Shown piece after piece: positions 26,689-36,320 of a stretch of DNA of 64,000 nucleotides. The stretch comes from Candidatus Saccharimonadota bacterium (GTDB lineage Bacteria; Patescibacteriota; Saccharimonadia; Saccharimonadales; UBA4665). The notes under the pieces are model-generated. The model did no database searches. It saw only the letters and a program-made list of their open reading frames with translations, and was not told the origin of the DNA. The stretch covers positions 93,817 to 157,816 of the forward strand of contig JARIHI010000005.1 of NCBI GenBank assembly GCA_029288365.1. The letters are read 5' to 3'. Within the stretch, counting starts at the first letter, position 1. Every line of letters begins with the position of its first letter. The translations under genes were made by a program, and so were the position numbers.

Positions 26689-27669
26689 TTACGGAAATAC
26701 TCGTTTATTATTCGTAGTCCGGTTAATATTTAGTTGTCTATAAAAGCTTTTGCCATAGACTACCCACAAGAAGAAAAGTACAAAAAACAAAACCGCCCTA
26801 TCTACTAACGCTGCTGACAAAATTTGAGCTGTAGTAAGGCCAATGATACTCGAAAAAGCTATGTATACAGCTTCTTTGATACCAAGGTTACCTGGGGTAA
26901 TATTTATAAATACACTGAGTGAGCCGAGGACACTAAATAAAATAAGTCCTTCTATCGAAAGTGTAACGTTAATCGCTCGCATAATAAAATAGGTGTCCGC
27001 TATCATAAGACTGGTGTTTATTATAGTTAATACAAACAAATACACTGTCACCCTTTTGTTAGATAATATGAGATGCCAGCCTTTAGTGACCTGAAGTAAT
27101 ACTGCGTAAGATTTGCGAATAAATTTGTTTTTGTAACGATTTGTACGGTCTTTTTTTACTCGGATAAATAACATAGCGAATGACACCAAAAACAGTCCCA
27201 AAAATACACTCAACAGCAGTTTGGAGCCTGGCGAATTTTGTGCATGTAGGGCATACAATGCTACCAAACCCAAAGCAGCATTAAGCACAAAAACCAGTAC
27301 GTAATTACAGAATACTATTGAGACATAATCACCATAGGCTAAGCTATGCCTCTTTTTTAGATATACTGCACGAAACCCCAAACCACTGCCAGCTGGCGCA
27401 AAAAAGTTGCCCGCCGAAGATATGAGTGATATCCTTACGCCTTCGTGAATAGTAATCATTTTATGAAATAGACTTAGTATGGATTTAAGAAATAGCCCAT
27501 TCGTTACACTCACTGCCAAGTTCACCCCCACAAGCAATAACAAGAATATGGGATTAATGTGTAGCAATGGCTTAAAGTCTTCTATGTTAAAGAAGAAATA
27601 CAGACTAAAGAGTACAATCACACTAACTGTGATGATTCTGCTGACCGTCTTTTTATTTACGCGTATCAC
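26689..27669 (-). CDS. LPG synthase-like TM protein (UPF0104, flippase-like)
   Basis: A 326-aa integral membrane protein with about 8 helices. APAGSGLGFRAVYLKKRH and FINITPGNLGIKEAVYIAFSS match the two conserved blocks of the lysylphosphatidylglycerol synthase TM / AglD-type family (GxGxRxxxL and PGxLGxxE). Relatives are found beside glycosyltransferases and are proposed to move or modify lipid-linked substrates. The C-terminal aminoacyl-transferase domain of MprF is absent. It follows the GT2 at 27717-28730 on the same strand after a 47-bp gap. Confidence 0.82.
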   Translation of the reverse strand: MIRVNKKTVSRIITVSVIVLFSLYFFFNIEDFKPLLHINPIFLLLLVGVNLAVSVTNGLFLKSILSLFHKMITIHEGVRISLISSAGNFFAPAGSGLGFRAVYLKKRHSLAYGDYVSIVFCNYVLVFVLNAALGLVALYALHAQNSPGSKLLLSVFLGLFLVSFAMLFIRVKKDRTNRYKNKFIRKSYAVLLQVTKGWHLILSNKRVTVYLFVLTIINTSLMIADTYFIMRAINVTLSIEGLILFSVLGSLSVFINITPGNLGIKEAVYIAFSSIIGLTTAQILSAALVDRAVLFFVLFFLWVVYGKSFYRQLNINRTTNNKRVFP

Positions 27670-27716
27670 TTGGAATTAGTATAGAGGTTATATAGCGACT
27701 AGCAAAGGCTTCTTGC

Positions 27717-28730
27717 TTATGTATTTCGGTAGGCAACCTTTTGGGCGCAGCCTTTTATAACACCTGTGCCAAATGTTAGCACCACTAATGGTATCAGTAT
27801 AAGGTCAAGGACGAAATCTTTTATAGTTTCGGCTACATACAAACTTAACAGTACTATTACCAAAATAATCCCCCCTGCAAAGTAAAGCCCGCTCTGTGGG
27901 TAGGACACCGCACACACCACCAAAAGCAATAGCACTACTACCAACCCAACACTATGCCTAAAGAATCGGGTGCCTGGCTTCAGGTAATAATCTACAAATA
28001 ATGGACCTCTACGATACAGATGTCTTAACTCATTCGCAAACCCTGAACGTGGGTGATAATAAATCTTAGTATCACTACGCCGATAGATTGAGCCTGCTAT
28101 ATCTAAAATGATACGCAAAAGCTTAGTGTCGTCACTACTTCGCTTGATCCCTTCGGCACTGTATTGCTTTTGCATGATGGCACAGGCATGCATAAACACA
28201 GTCTTCGTAACCCATAAGCTGGTAGTGCCTTTTGGGCTAGTTTCAAAATTTTCTTCTGTAATGTAGTAGCTCTCGAAGTCACTGCCCCATTTTTTGCTGC
28301 CATAAATCTTTTTTCTGAACAAGTAGAGCAGACGGCTCAGCGAGTTCGGATGATAGGCCTCAAGTACATTTGGTATCATGATGTTCTTTTCTGTTGCCAC
28401 CTTTTTAAGAAAATCTTGCTCCAATGTTATGCGATCATCAACAAATAGTAAGTTCTCATACTGGGCAAGCTCGGCGCACTTTTGGCGAGCTACAAAACGT
28501 CCTTGATTTTTCTTGAATTGATGAACACGTAACGGTGCATCTGTGGCTTTATGTACTTCTTTTTGGCTATCAACGATCTGCCTCAAACGCTGGTTTGGTC
28601 CATCAATTACCACTACAATTTCTATGTTTTTTTTATTTTTAGCCTGATCTACTATACTTTCCAGACACTTTTGGAAATATTCTTCGCCTGTATATGCAGG
28701 TATAACGACGGATATACCACTACTTGCCAT
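27717..28730 (-). CDS. GT2 glycosyltransferase with C-terminal membrane helices
   Basis: The 337-aa protein begins GISVVIPAYTGEEYFQKCL, a GT-A start, with EIVVVIDGPNQRLRQIV and LLFVDDRITLEQDFLKK (a DD metal site in place of the common DxD). Two or three hydrophobic segments at about 245-310 anchor it. Its start overlaps the end of the WecB-like gene upstream by 11 bp, so the two are translated in sequence and the enzyme may use the UDP-ManNAc-derived donor (inference). Confidence 0.85.
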   Translation of the reverse strand: MASSGISVVIPAYTGEEYFQKCLESIVDQAKNKKNIEIVVVIDGPNQRLRQIVDSQKEVHKATDAPLRVHQFKKNQGRFVARQKCAELAQYENLLFVDDRITLEQDFLKKVATEKNIMIPNVLEAYHPNSLSRLLYLFRKKIYGSKKWGSDFESYYITEENFETSPKGTTSLWVTKTVFMHACAIMQKQYSAEGIKRSSDDTKLLRIILDIAGSIYRRSDTKIYYHPRSGFANELRHLYRRGPLFVDYYLKPGTRFFRHSVGLVVVLLLLVVCAVSYPQSGLYFAGGIILVIVLLSLYVAETIKDFVLDLILIPLVVLTFGTGVIKGCAQKVAYRNT

Positions 28731-29820
28731 AGCCTGCTTTCTCGAGGGCGTCTACTATGATAGCTGAGGGCGAAGCTCCACCGGACGCAAAAGCTTTTTG
28801 CTGATATTTTGTATAGTTCTTTAGAAAATCTTTGATAACTTTAGGATCAAGTTTGGAGATAACCGCCGTGACGTTGAGCCCCTCCTGGCGCTCGGTTTCG
28901 TTACGAAAAATTAATGTTGGCTTGCCCATGTGATACAACTCTTCTTGATTACCACCGCCATCAGTTATCACAAACTCGCTATGTTTAACCAGCTTAATAA
29001 ACTGCAAATACTCTAGCCGTGGTAAAAGCGTAATATTTTTATTTGCTTCCAACTTGTCTAAAAGTTCGGGGAGTTTTTTGAGCTGTTCTTTGGTAGCTGG
29101 ATGCTGCACCCAATATACTGGAAATTTCTTAGCGATATCTTCAGTACGATCAATGACTTCGCTGAATCGATCTGTATTAAAAATATTCTCGTAACGGTGC
29201 AGGCTGGCTACTACGTACTTTTCTTTTGGTAGGTCGATATCTGCTTTCTCGCAGTGTTTCAGGCCAAATCGTAATACATCCATCTGGGTGTTCTCTACAG
29301 TGTTTACTTTCGTGCCTTTATATTTCTTCAGGTTGCCCATAGCCCATTCTCCTGGGCAAGCGTAAATAGTGCTAAGCCGGAAAGTAATAAGCCGATTTAT
29401 CTCTTCGGGGAAAGGCTTCATAAGGTTAAAGCTGCGTAAGCCTGATTCTACGTGCATCACTTGGCAGCGATTCAGACGTCCTAGTAACGCCCCCCACCAG
29501 GTGGTAAGCGTATCGCCATGAGTAAGCACAATGTGTTGTTTGCCGGTATAACCGCCCAGGATTTTTTTGCCTTTGCCAAGTTGCAGCATACTTTTACCGA
29601 ACCAATACCAAATTTTTGACATGGTCTTGGCTTCCGTATCCCAATCAAATAAGACATAGTCAGGCTGCTTCAGCTCAAAGACTTTTAGAGTATTTTCCAT
29701 GGTGTCTTTATGTTGTGTCGTGTAAATCCAGCGCCATTGTAGCCCACGCTTATCGCATTGGCGCATAATTGGCGCCATTTTAAATAACTGTGCTCTCGTA
29801 CCTATAACAAAATGGATCAT
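28720..29820 (-). CDS. wecB: UDP-N-acetylglucosamine 2-epimerase (WecB-like)
   Basis: This 366-aa GT-B-fold epimerase starts MIHFVIGTRAQLFKMAPIM, has LTHGDTLTTWWGALLGRL, MHVESGLRSFNLMKPFPEE, INRLITFRLSTIYACPGEWA and later VITDGGGNQEELYHMGKPTL, all matching the WecB/MnaA pattern, although GTRPE is replaced by GTRAQ at the N-terminal loop. It interconverts UDP-GlcNAc and UDP-ManNAc. Together with the dehydrogenase at 23370-24653 it would make UDP-ManNAcA. The altered loop leaves room for a related substrate such as a di-N-acetylated sugar (NeuC/LegG type). Confidence 0.82.
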   Translation of the reverse strand: MIHFVIGTRAQLFKMAPIMRQCDKRGLQWRWIYTTQHKDTMENTLKVFELKQPDYVLFDWDTEAKTMSKIWYWFGKSMLQLGKGKKILGGYTGKQHIVLTHGDTLTTWWGALLGRLNRCQVMHVESGLRSFNLMKPFPEEINRLITFRLSTIYACPGEWAMGNLKKYKGTKVNTVENTQMDVLRFGLKHCEKADIDLPKEKYVVASLHRYENIFNTDRFSEVIDRTEDIAKKFPVYWVQHPATKEQLKKLPELLDKLEANKNITLLPRLEYLQFIKLVKHSEFVITDGGGNQEELYHMGKPTLIFRNETERQEGLNVTAVISKLDPKVIKDFLKNYTKYQQKAFASGGASPSAIIVDALEKAGYGK

Positions 29821-29867
29821 GATAAGTTATGTTCTTTCAATTCTACACTAATTTATACATAGCTAGA

Positions 29868-31334
29868 CTACTCATTTTCCTTAACAAGTGGTGCCAGTAT
29901 TTTTTTAGCAGCATTATTCGCCTTAGTAACCGAAGTATTTTGCCAATGATCAGCATCATTGCTGCGTAATATGTAGGTAACCGCTCCTCCGCCTTGTGAG
30001 AACAGCAGAATCATTATTATGAAAGCTGCCAGCTTTATATTTCTATGATTTCGAAGGGCCACTCCAATAGCTACTACGCACATAACTGTAAGTATAGGAA
30101 TTACAGTTAGCAAGTATCTTGGCTGGGTGGCGTAGGGTTGGTGGTATTTTAGATACTCACTATGATTATTAAGAAATAGCAACACCACTAAACCAGCCGT
30201 CATAGCTGCTAAATAGTACCAGGTGGAATTTTTTTTAATGGAACGCCATGAATATGCAAGCGCCGCTAGGCAAGCAAAGACTGTGAAAAACAACACGGAT
30301 GCAAATAGTGGTACATACCCGCCCTTTTGCCGTACGTCTATACTTGAGGAGAATTTAACCATATTACTAAACCATAGCGAAGTGTAGTCTGGAAGGCTTA
30401 GCAGTTCTACCTGATCTCTTACAGCTAGAGCATCTTGGGATCTTTTTGTTACAAAATTTACACTGCACCGTTTTGCCCCCAGCATCCGCTCACAGCCGGG
30501 TACAAGAGCATGGTAGCGCACTACATTTTGGACGTACACTGTAGCGAAGGCTCCTGTCGCCACGATAAAAACAACCACTATGCCACCAATAACATATTTA
30601 TTTGTTTTACGAATAGACTGATTGAACTGCTGCAAAAATGCCTTGCCATAACGTATCCCCATAAACACACCTAGATAGATGAGGCTTGCGGCAAATACAG
30701 GCAGGAATACAACTTTAACCAGTGATGTTATGCAGCCGAGAACCACTAGCCACACGTAGTTTGTCCAAATTATTTTTTTTGCTGTGAGTATTCTGGAAAA
30801 AAGTAAAAAGAATAGAGCTGTCAGTGGGAACAGCATATTATCGTAATTAACGTGCGCCGCCACAAGCGGAACCATAGGCAAGAGCACAAAAAATAATAAC
30901 GCGATATTTATATATATCCCTCGGATACCGATTTCACGAAAAAGCTTCGCAAATAGCCACAACCCCCAAACTACTAAAAGTATATTGATTGTTCTCATAA
31001 ATAGTATCTGAGCAGGGTAGCTATCTGTAAATAATCTGATGAATCGTAGTGGATAGCTCATTACATAGTGATATAGAGTGGCTCCGCCATGCGAAAGGCT
31101 TCCTAAAATATCGTAAGATTGCGGCTGATGCGAAATAAGTGGGGAAAATTGATACGAGAAAATCTTGGTTACTTCCATATGAAAATATTCATCGTATATC
31201 ATGGGATATGCATATGAGTATGCTATCCATAGCGCGTTGCCAATAAAAAAAAGTATAACGAGCCAGAAAAACTTCTTTGAACCAGCAAAAGTATGTAGCT
31301 TTTGATATATATTCTGTGGGTTTTGTTTAGTCAT
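29868..31334 (-). CDS. GT-C family integral membrane glycosyltransferase-like protein
   Basis: About 488 aa from ATG 31334 (GTG 31355 possible). It has about 11 membrane helices. The first extracytoplasmic loop has YPMIYDEYFHMEVTKIF, the acidic DE pair typical of GT-C enzymes such as ArnT, PMT and PglB relatives that use polyprenyl-phosphate sugars. Four Cys occur in a later outer loop (GCERMLGAKRC). The Dpm-like enzyme at 24659 could supply its donor. Specific function unknown. Confidence 0.7.
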   Translation of the reverse strand: MTKQNPQNIYQKLHTFAGSKKFFWLVILFFIGNALWIAYSYAYPMIYDEYFHMEVTKIFSYQFSPLISHQPQSYDILGSLSHGGATLYHYVMSYPLRFIRLFTDSYPAQILFMRTINILLVVWGLWLFAKLFREIGIRGIYINIALLFFVLLPMVPLVAAHVNYDNMLFPLTALFFLLFSRILTAKKIIWTNYVWLVVLGCITSLVKVVFLPVFAASLIYLGVFMGIRYGKAFLQQFNQSIRKTNKYVIGGIVVVFIVATGAFATVYVQNVVRYHALVPGCERMLGAKRCSVNFVTKRSQDALAVRDQVELLSLPDYTSLWFSNMVKFSSSIDVRQKGGYVPLFASVLFFTVFACLAALAYSWRSIKKNSTWYYLAAMTAGLVVLLFLNNHSEYLKYHQPYATQPRYLLTVIPILTVMCVVAIGVALRNHRNIKLAAFIIMILLFSQGGGAVTYILRSNDADHWQNTSVTKANNAAKKILAPLVKENE

Positions 31335-31422
31335 TTGCTTGGTATAGTATAGCACCGGACTTGCATTGCTGTTTAGTAATGTCCGAGATACATAAGCATA
31401 AACTAAATTTGCATAAGCGTGA

Positions 31423-31428
31423 TATAAT
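31423..31428 (+). promoter_or_regulatory. -10 hexamer for the 186-aa gene, leaderless GTG
   Basis: A perfect TATAAT ends 8 nt before the GTG at 31437 and no SD is present. Confidence 0.5.
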
Positions 31429-31436
31429 AAGTATTA

Positions 31437-31997
31437 GTGGTAAATGTTCAAAGAAAAACAAAAAATAAATCATTCAAGCACAAAAAATTGGCGCTTTTAC
31501 TAGCGATAGTGCTTCTGAGTGGAGCAGCTTATGCGTTGATTGTACTTAAAAACCACAATACTGCTGTTACAGGTAAAGTTAATTATGGCCCACCAACTGC
31601 GCAAGAGAAAAAAGCCGGTGACACCGTTAAAGACGATGTTATAGCTCGCCAGAAACAAGAACAAGAAGCTCAGCAGCAATCTGAAGATAACGCTAGTGCA
31701 AATAAAAAAGCTAGTGTTATAATTACTGATGCAAACCAATACGATAATACTGTCGAAGTTCGCGCTTTCATCCCAGATTACTACCAGAACGGCACCTGCA
31801 CTATTACCTTTAAGAAAGACAGCTATACTGTAGCTAAAACAACTCCCGCCTATAAAGACGCTACCACTACCATCTGTACTAACCCTCTCATTAGTAGGAC
31901 TGAATTTGCCACCGCAGGTACCTGGCAACTCACGGTTGCTTATACTGCTCAAGGTGCCAGCGGACAATCAGAAGTAAAAAATGTAATGATTAAGTAG
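31437..31997 (+). CDS. Signal-anchored beta-sandwich protein (186 aa), unknown function
   Basis: It starts with GTG, an Arg/Lys-rich N-terminus and a membrane segment (about residues 18-37), then an Ala/Gln/Lys-rich linker (about 55-90, partly coiled coil) and a C-terminal Ig-like fold (ASVIITDANQYDNTVEVRAF, NGTCTITFKKD, GTWQLTVAYTAQG) with two Cys able to pair. It precedes the 798-aa surface protein by 4 bp and is probably co-expressed, perhaps as an anchor or partner. No specific family recognised. Confidence 0.65.
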   Translation: MVNVQRKTKNKSFKHKKLALLLAIVLLSGAAYALIVLKNHNTAVTGKVNYGPPTAQEKKAGDTVKDDVIARQKQEQEAQQQSEDNASANKKASVIITDANQYDNTVEVRAFIPDYYQNGTCTITFKKDSYTVAKTTPAYKDATTTICTNPLISRTEFATAGTWQLTVAYTAQGASGQSEVKNVMIK

Positions 31998-32001
31998 GGC
32001 C

Positions 32002-34398
32002 ATGCAAATACAATTCTCTCTAACAAAAAGTTCGTTTAAAAAAACTCTCCTATTTGTAAGTGTTCTATTTGCTGTTAGCGGCTTTATGCTAAGCATTAAC
32101 CAAGCACAAACAGAGGCACTGAGTGGATCTTCGTTCAAAGCTGGCCGCATTATAGACGACGCAGTTTTTACGAATACCCACTCTATGTCGGCCTCCCAAA
32201 TCCAAAGCTTTCTCAACGCGAAAGTCCCGACTTGTGATACGAACGGTACTCAGCCTTCTGGACACGCGGGCTATGCTACTCGTGCTGACTGGGGCCGTGC
32301 TCATGGCGCGGCACCGCCGTATATTTGCTTAAAGTCTTACTCTCAAAGTGTGCCAGCTATCACTAACAGCGGCAGTGATCTTTGCACCGGTAATATCAGC
32401 GCTGGTACAAAAGTGGCTGCCCAAATAATTTACGACGTCAGCAGGGCTTGCGGCATAAACCCTCAAGTGCTCATAGTATTGCTCCAAAAAGAGCAAAGCT
32501 TAGTGACTGACGTATGGCCTTGGCCAGTACAATATCGTTCGGCGACTGGCTATGGCTGCCCAGATACTGCACCGTGCGACTCGGAATACTACGGCTTCTT
32601 TAACCAGGTATACCAAGCAGCTCAAGCCTTTAATAGGTATGCCCGTAACCCCACTAACTATAACTACCGCTATGGTCGTAACAATACTATACTGTACAAT
32701 CCCAATACTGCTTGCGGTAGCTCCAGCGTCTTTATTCAAAACCAATCGACAGCTAGCCTTTACATATATACTCCGTACCAACCAAATCGTGCTGCACTCA
32801 ATAATCTATACGGTACAGGAGATAGTTGTAGCGCGTATGGCAATCGTAATTTTTGGCGCATGTTCAATGATTGGTTTGGCTCACCGTATGGTTCGCTCTT
32901 GAGAACAACTTCCTCATCTACCCTTTATTACACCGATGGGGAAACTAGATATACTATCCCTTCAATGAGTATCATTAATCAGTACGGACTTGGCTTAGGC
33001 GATGTTCGTTTCGTGTCGCAACAAGAACTAAATGATACTCCCCTAGCTTCCTCGCCTCTTTCAACCCAAGTTGGGCAAATTGTAAAATCACCCAGTGATA
33101 GCGACAGTGATGGGGGTAGTTTGTATCTTATAAGCAACGGTCAACGCTTGCCATTCACTTCTTTGGCACAGCTTAGCGATTTTGGTTTTAGCACAGCTGA
33201 TATACACTACTTGTCTCTAAATGCTATCCTAAGGCTGCAACAGCCTGGCAATCTTTCTAATTTTGTTCGTACTCCAACTGATGGAACTATATATAAAATT
33301 GAGAATGGCACTAAGCGGCTAATATTTTCATTGGCTAAATATAATCAGTTAAATACTTCCGGCAAAACTTCACTCTTGAGTGCATTTACACTTTCCCAAC
33401 TTCCTGCTGGTAGCCCAATAGAAGATGGTGATTATATGGTAAGGGATAATGTTGGCAGCATTAGGCTCTATAATGGCAACGGATTTCACACTATATCCTC
33501 TATGAATGTCTACGATTGCTGGGGACTCAATGGTGTTAAGTTATATCAAATTGATAGCTACCAAAGAACAGGCGGTACTAACTCAGGTACACTTGGATGC
33601 TTTGGCAAAGACAGTGGTGGTAATGTATTTGCTATGGCAAAAACAAGACGCTTCCAATTGGCAGACTCACAAAATATATCACCTTCTGAAACAAGCGACT
33701 CAATAATACAGCGACTACCTACTGCCACGATGAAAGCTGTTATTAAAGGTTCAGGATCCGAACTAGCAGTCCTAGAAAACAACAAACGTCGGCCAATATC
33801 TTCTATGGAAGTATTTTCTGCCCTTGGATATAGCTCAACGAATATTGATACACTTCCTCAAGGTTTATATGGTTCCTTTAGCTTAGGTGCTAAGAAGTTT
33901 GCTCCGGGCAGTTTGGCGATGAGCAGTACGGGCGGTATATACGTTATTGCGTCAAGTAACTCACGACTCGCAGTTACCTCAATGCGACAGTTCAATGATT
34001 ATGCTTTTGGCAGCAAAGCGCTGGCCAAAGTTACTAATACTGACCTCGCAGCCTACAGCGATGCAGGGACGCTTGCGAACATAGTCAAAGTAGGCTCAGA
34101 CGTATTCTTAATTGACTCTGGTAAACGCTACCTGATTGCATCTGGGCTTGATACTGCGGTGGGTATAAACCGAAGCAGCTTACCGACTATAGCGCAACAG
34201 ATTGCTGAACGTACTGCCTCGAAGAACATGACTCAATTCATAAAGTCAGATGCACACAACACTGTCTACTACTTAGAGAATGGTCATAAAAGACCCTTTA
34301 CTTCATGGCAAAAGCTTGTTGATATGGGTGGCAATACTCAAATTACTACGCTTTCTGATTTTAGGGTACAACAATTCCCCACTGGCTCTTCTTTGTAA
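32002..34398 (+). CDS. Large secreted surface protein with Actinobacteria-like N-terminal domain and beta repeats (798 aa)
   Basis: A signal sequence or anchor (about residues 12-33) is followed by a domain at about 43-295: RIIDDAVFTNTHSMSASQIQ, FLNAKVPTCDTNGTQPSG, GINPQVLIVLLQKEQSLVTD, YRSATGYGCPDTAPCDSEYY and GNRNFWRMFNDWFGSPYG. From memory of the family, this Cys-rich block is shared by secreted actinobacterial and saccharibacterial proteins, and the LLQKEQSL segment recalls lysozyme-like folds. The rest (about 300-798) is a series of roughly 45-65-residue repeats with cores such as VYYLENGHKRPFTSWQKL and IYKIENGTKRLIFSLAKY, suggesting a beta-rich stalk. A role in host contact or wall binding is inferred. 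Confidence 0.75.
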   Translation: MQIQFSLTKSSFKKTLLFVSVLFAVSGFMLSINQAQTEALSGSSFKAGRIIDDAVFTNTHSMSASQIQSFLNAKVPTCDTNGTQPSGHAGYATRADWGRAHGAAPPYICLKSYSQSVPAITNSGSDLCTGNISAGTKVAAQIIYDVSRACGINPQVLIVLLQKEQSLVTDVWPWPVQYRSATGYGCPDTAPCDSEYYGFFNQVYQAAQAFNRYARNPTNYNYRYGRNNTILYNPNTACGSSSVFIQNQSTASLYIYTPYQPNRAALNNLYGTGDSCSAYGNRNFWRMFNDWFGSPYGSLLRTTSSSTLYYTDGETRYTIPSMSIINQYGLGLGDVRFVSQQELNDTPLASSPLSTQVGQIVKSPSDSDSDGGSLYLISNGQRLPFTSLAQLSDFGFSTADIHYLSLNAILRLQQPGNLSNFVRTPTDGTIYKIENGTKRLIFSLAKYNQLNTSGKTSLLSAFTLSQLPAGSPIEDGDYMVRDNVGSIRLYNGNGFHTISSMNVYDCWGLNGVKLYQIDSYQRTGGTNSGTLGCFGKDSGGNVFAMAKTRRFQLADSQNISPSETSDSIIQRLPTATMKAVIKGSGSELAVLENNKRRPISSMEVFSALGYSSTNIDTLPQGLYGSFSLGAKKFAPGSLAMSSTGGIYVIASSNSRLAVTSMRQFNDYAFGSKALAKVTNTDLAAYSDAGTLANIVKVGSDVFLIDSGKRYLIASGLDTAVGINRSSLPTIAQQIAERTASKNMTQFIKSDAHNTVYYLENGHKRPFTSWQKLVDMGGNTQITTLSDFRVQQFPTGSSL

Positions 34399-34402
34399 TA
34401 AA

Positions 34403-35386
34403 TTACTCTGACTTGCGAGAGTGTTCGAGCGAGTGTTTCCGGGTGTTTCGTTCATCGCTAATATCTATATTGAGTGCATGATGAACACCCCGCCACTTTT
34501 CGATACAATATAAAGGATTCAATGCGAGCCAGTAAGCTTTTCGTTTGAAAGAGAAATCTTTATCTCGCAGTATACGTATAGTGTCAGTAGTTATTCCTTT
34601 TATAATAAGCTTGTACATAGCCCTGCGTGATAGCATTGCCGTAGAAATGCCTGTTTTGCGCAATGCTAAAGTCTCGTCAAACATACGTTTTTTATATTCA
34701 CGCAGCAGTAGATCGTTCGAATGCACCACACTTGCCCGAGGAGCATATACTTTGTAGTAGCTGTTTTCTATAATATCTCGACCAAACAGCTGATCTTCAG
34801 CATAATTAACATCACGATACGGAATTTTATGTAGCAAAAACTCTCTTTTAGCTGCTGAGTTCACATCAGAATAAAAACCTACAGCATCGTAAACCCCCTG
34901 GCTCTGGATAAAATCATCCTTATAAAAGATAGTGGTGCCAAAGTCAGGCCCGAAGTTAGAAAACACGTGCTGGATTTCGTACTTTAGCAACGGAAAACAG
35001 CCAGGTCGAGGAATTTGCTTACCCATAACCCCGACTATTTTTTCATTAATTGCAAAGGGTTTTACGATTTCGTAAAGCCATCTATTGTGGGCGGGAACTG
35101 CATCGTGAGTTAAGTAAACTACTACCTCCCCTTTAGCCATTTCTGCAGCAAGTTGGCGAGTTTTACCGTGACCAAATTCACTATTGGGTATTTGGTGCAA
35201 TCTAACAGAAGTAAAGCGCTTAATGATATCTAAAGTTTTGTCTGTAGAGCCCGAGTCAATGACAAGCACTTCATATGATTTATCTATTTCTTGGCCAAAA
35301 ACTGCTTTCAGCAACTCTTCCAAATATTTTTCGCCATTATATGTCAGTACGGTTACCGTTATATATGGTTGGCTTTTATTGCTCAT
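34403..35386 (-). CDS. GT2 glycosyltransferase, rhamnosyltransferase-like
   Basis: About 327 aa from ATG 35386, with an equally possible ATG at 35404. The GT-A core reads ITVTVLTYNGEKYLEELL, YEVLVIDSGSTDKTLDII and VVYLTHDAVPAHNRWLYE, where HDA replaces the DxD metal motif as in rhamnosyltransferases of the RfbF/WbbL type; YAEDQLFGRDII supplies the catalytic-region ED. dTDP-rhamnose is made upstream, so rhamnosyl transfer is favoured. It overlaps the end of the epimerase gene and terminates 4 bp from the convergent surface protein gene. Confidence 0.86.
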   Translation of the reverse strand: MSNKSQPYITVTVLTYNGEKYLEELLKAVFGQEIDKSYEVLVIDSGSTDKTLDIIKRFTSVRLHQIPNSEFGHGKTRQLAAEMAKGEVVVYLTHDAVPAHNRWLYEIVKPFAINEKIVGVMGKQIPRPGCFPLLKYEIQHVFSNFGPDFGTTIFYKDDFIQSQGVYDAVGFYSDVNSAAKREFLLHKIPYRDVNYAEDQLFGRDIIENSYYKVYAPRASVVHSNDLLLREYKKRMFDETLALRKTGISTAMLSRRAMYKLIIKGITTDTIRILRDKDFSFKRKAYWLALNPLYCIEKWRGVHHALNIDISDERNTRKHSLEHSRKSE

Positions 35387-36320
35387 TACTTTGTTCTCTT
35401 TCATGTTCTGAGGCGATGTAGCCCCATGTAGCTTTCATGCCATCGGTAAGTGAAGTTTTCGGCTGTAAGCCAAACTCTTGCGTCAAAAGAGTGGTATCAA
35501 GTGCCACAGTATGAACAAAGGTGGTTGGTGCTGGTTTGTGTTCCTTTTGAACGATTTTGCCAGTTATGGCTTCTATATTTCCCACTATGTCATTAATAGA
35601 GATGCTCTGACTGCTGCCTAGGTTGTATACTTCGTGACGATTTTCTTTTTCGAACGCTGTGGCAATTATGTGAGCAACGTCTTTAACGTAAATATAGTCA
35701 CGCGCCATTGTCCCATCCCCTAAAATGGTAATAGGCTCACCACGGTGCACATGCTCCATAAATATAGGTATGACCCCTTGTTTTCGATTCAAGGGCTGTC
35801 GTTCACCGTACGGATTAGATATACGAAATGAGATTGACTCAAGGCCGTGTTTGACTTTAAAGTAGCGCAAGTAATGCTCTATGGTCAGCTTGCCAATGGT
35901 ATAAGGAGAGATAGGATATGGAACATCGCTTTCCTTGCAGGGGTCTCCATGGCTTGCACCATACAAAGAGCTAGTCGAGGCAAAAATTACCTTTTTTATA
36001 CCTTTTTGTACCGCTTCTTGTAAGAGCTCGACAGTCATATGTACGTTAGTTTCTATGTCTATAAGCGGATCGTTTTCGGCTGATATAGGTGTAGTGGTAG
36101 AAATGAAGTGGAAAACGTACTCCATACCCTCTAAAGCAGTAGCTATGTCGCTACGATTTAAGAAGTCACCGCTCATCCTTTCGATATTGGTGTGGTCATA
36201 GAAAACCTCATCTTCACCCAGCCTGACAAAGGCTCTAACGGTATGCCCTGCAGCCGTAAGAGCGTCTACTAAGTGACTGCCTATAAATCCATTTGCACCA
36301 AGGACAACGCATTTAGCCAT
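35376..36320 (-). CDS. NAD-dependent nucleotide-sugar epimerase/dehydratase
   Basis: 314 aa from ATG 36320, supported by a GAGGAAGAG SD and the family start AKCVVLGANGFIGSHLVDAL. It has the FASTSSLYG and YPISPYTIGKLTIEHYL segments with Tyr-x3-Lys, and GDGTMARDYIYVKDVAHII as in GalE-like UDP-sugar 4-epimerases. The substrate is probably UDP-Glc/GlcNAc or a related sugar. The start lies inside the last codons of the upstream gene (8-bp overlap), so translation is coupled within the glycan operon. Confidence 0.87.
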   Translation of the reverse strand: MAKCVVLGANGFIGSHLVDALTAAGHTVRAFVRLGEDEVFYDHTNIERMSGDFLNRSDIATALEGMEYVFHFISTTTPISAENDPLIDIETNVHMTVELLQEAVQKGIKKVIFASTSSLYGASHGDPCKESDVPYPISPYTIGKLTIEHYLRYFKVKHGLESISFRISNPYGERQPLNRKQGVIPIFMEHVHRGEPITILGDGTMARDYIYVKDVAHIIATAFEKENRHEVYNLGSSQSISINDIVGNIEAITGKIVQKEHKPAPTTFVHTVALDTTLLTQEFGLQPKTSLTDGMKATWGYIASEHEREQSNEQ

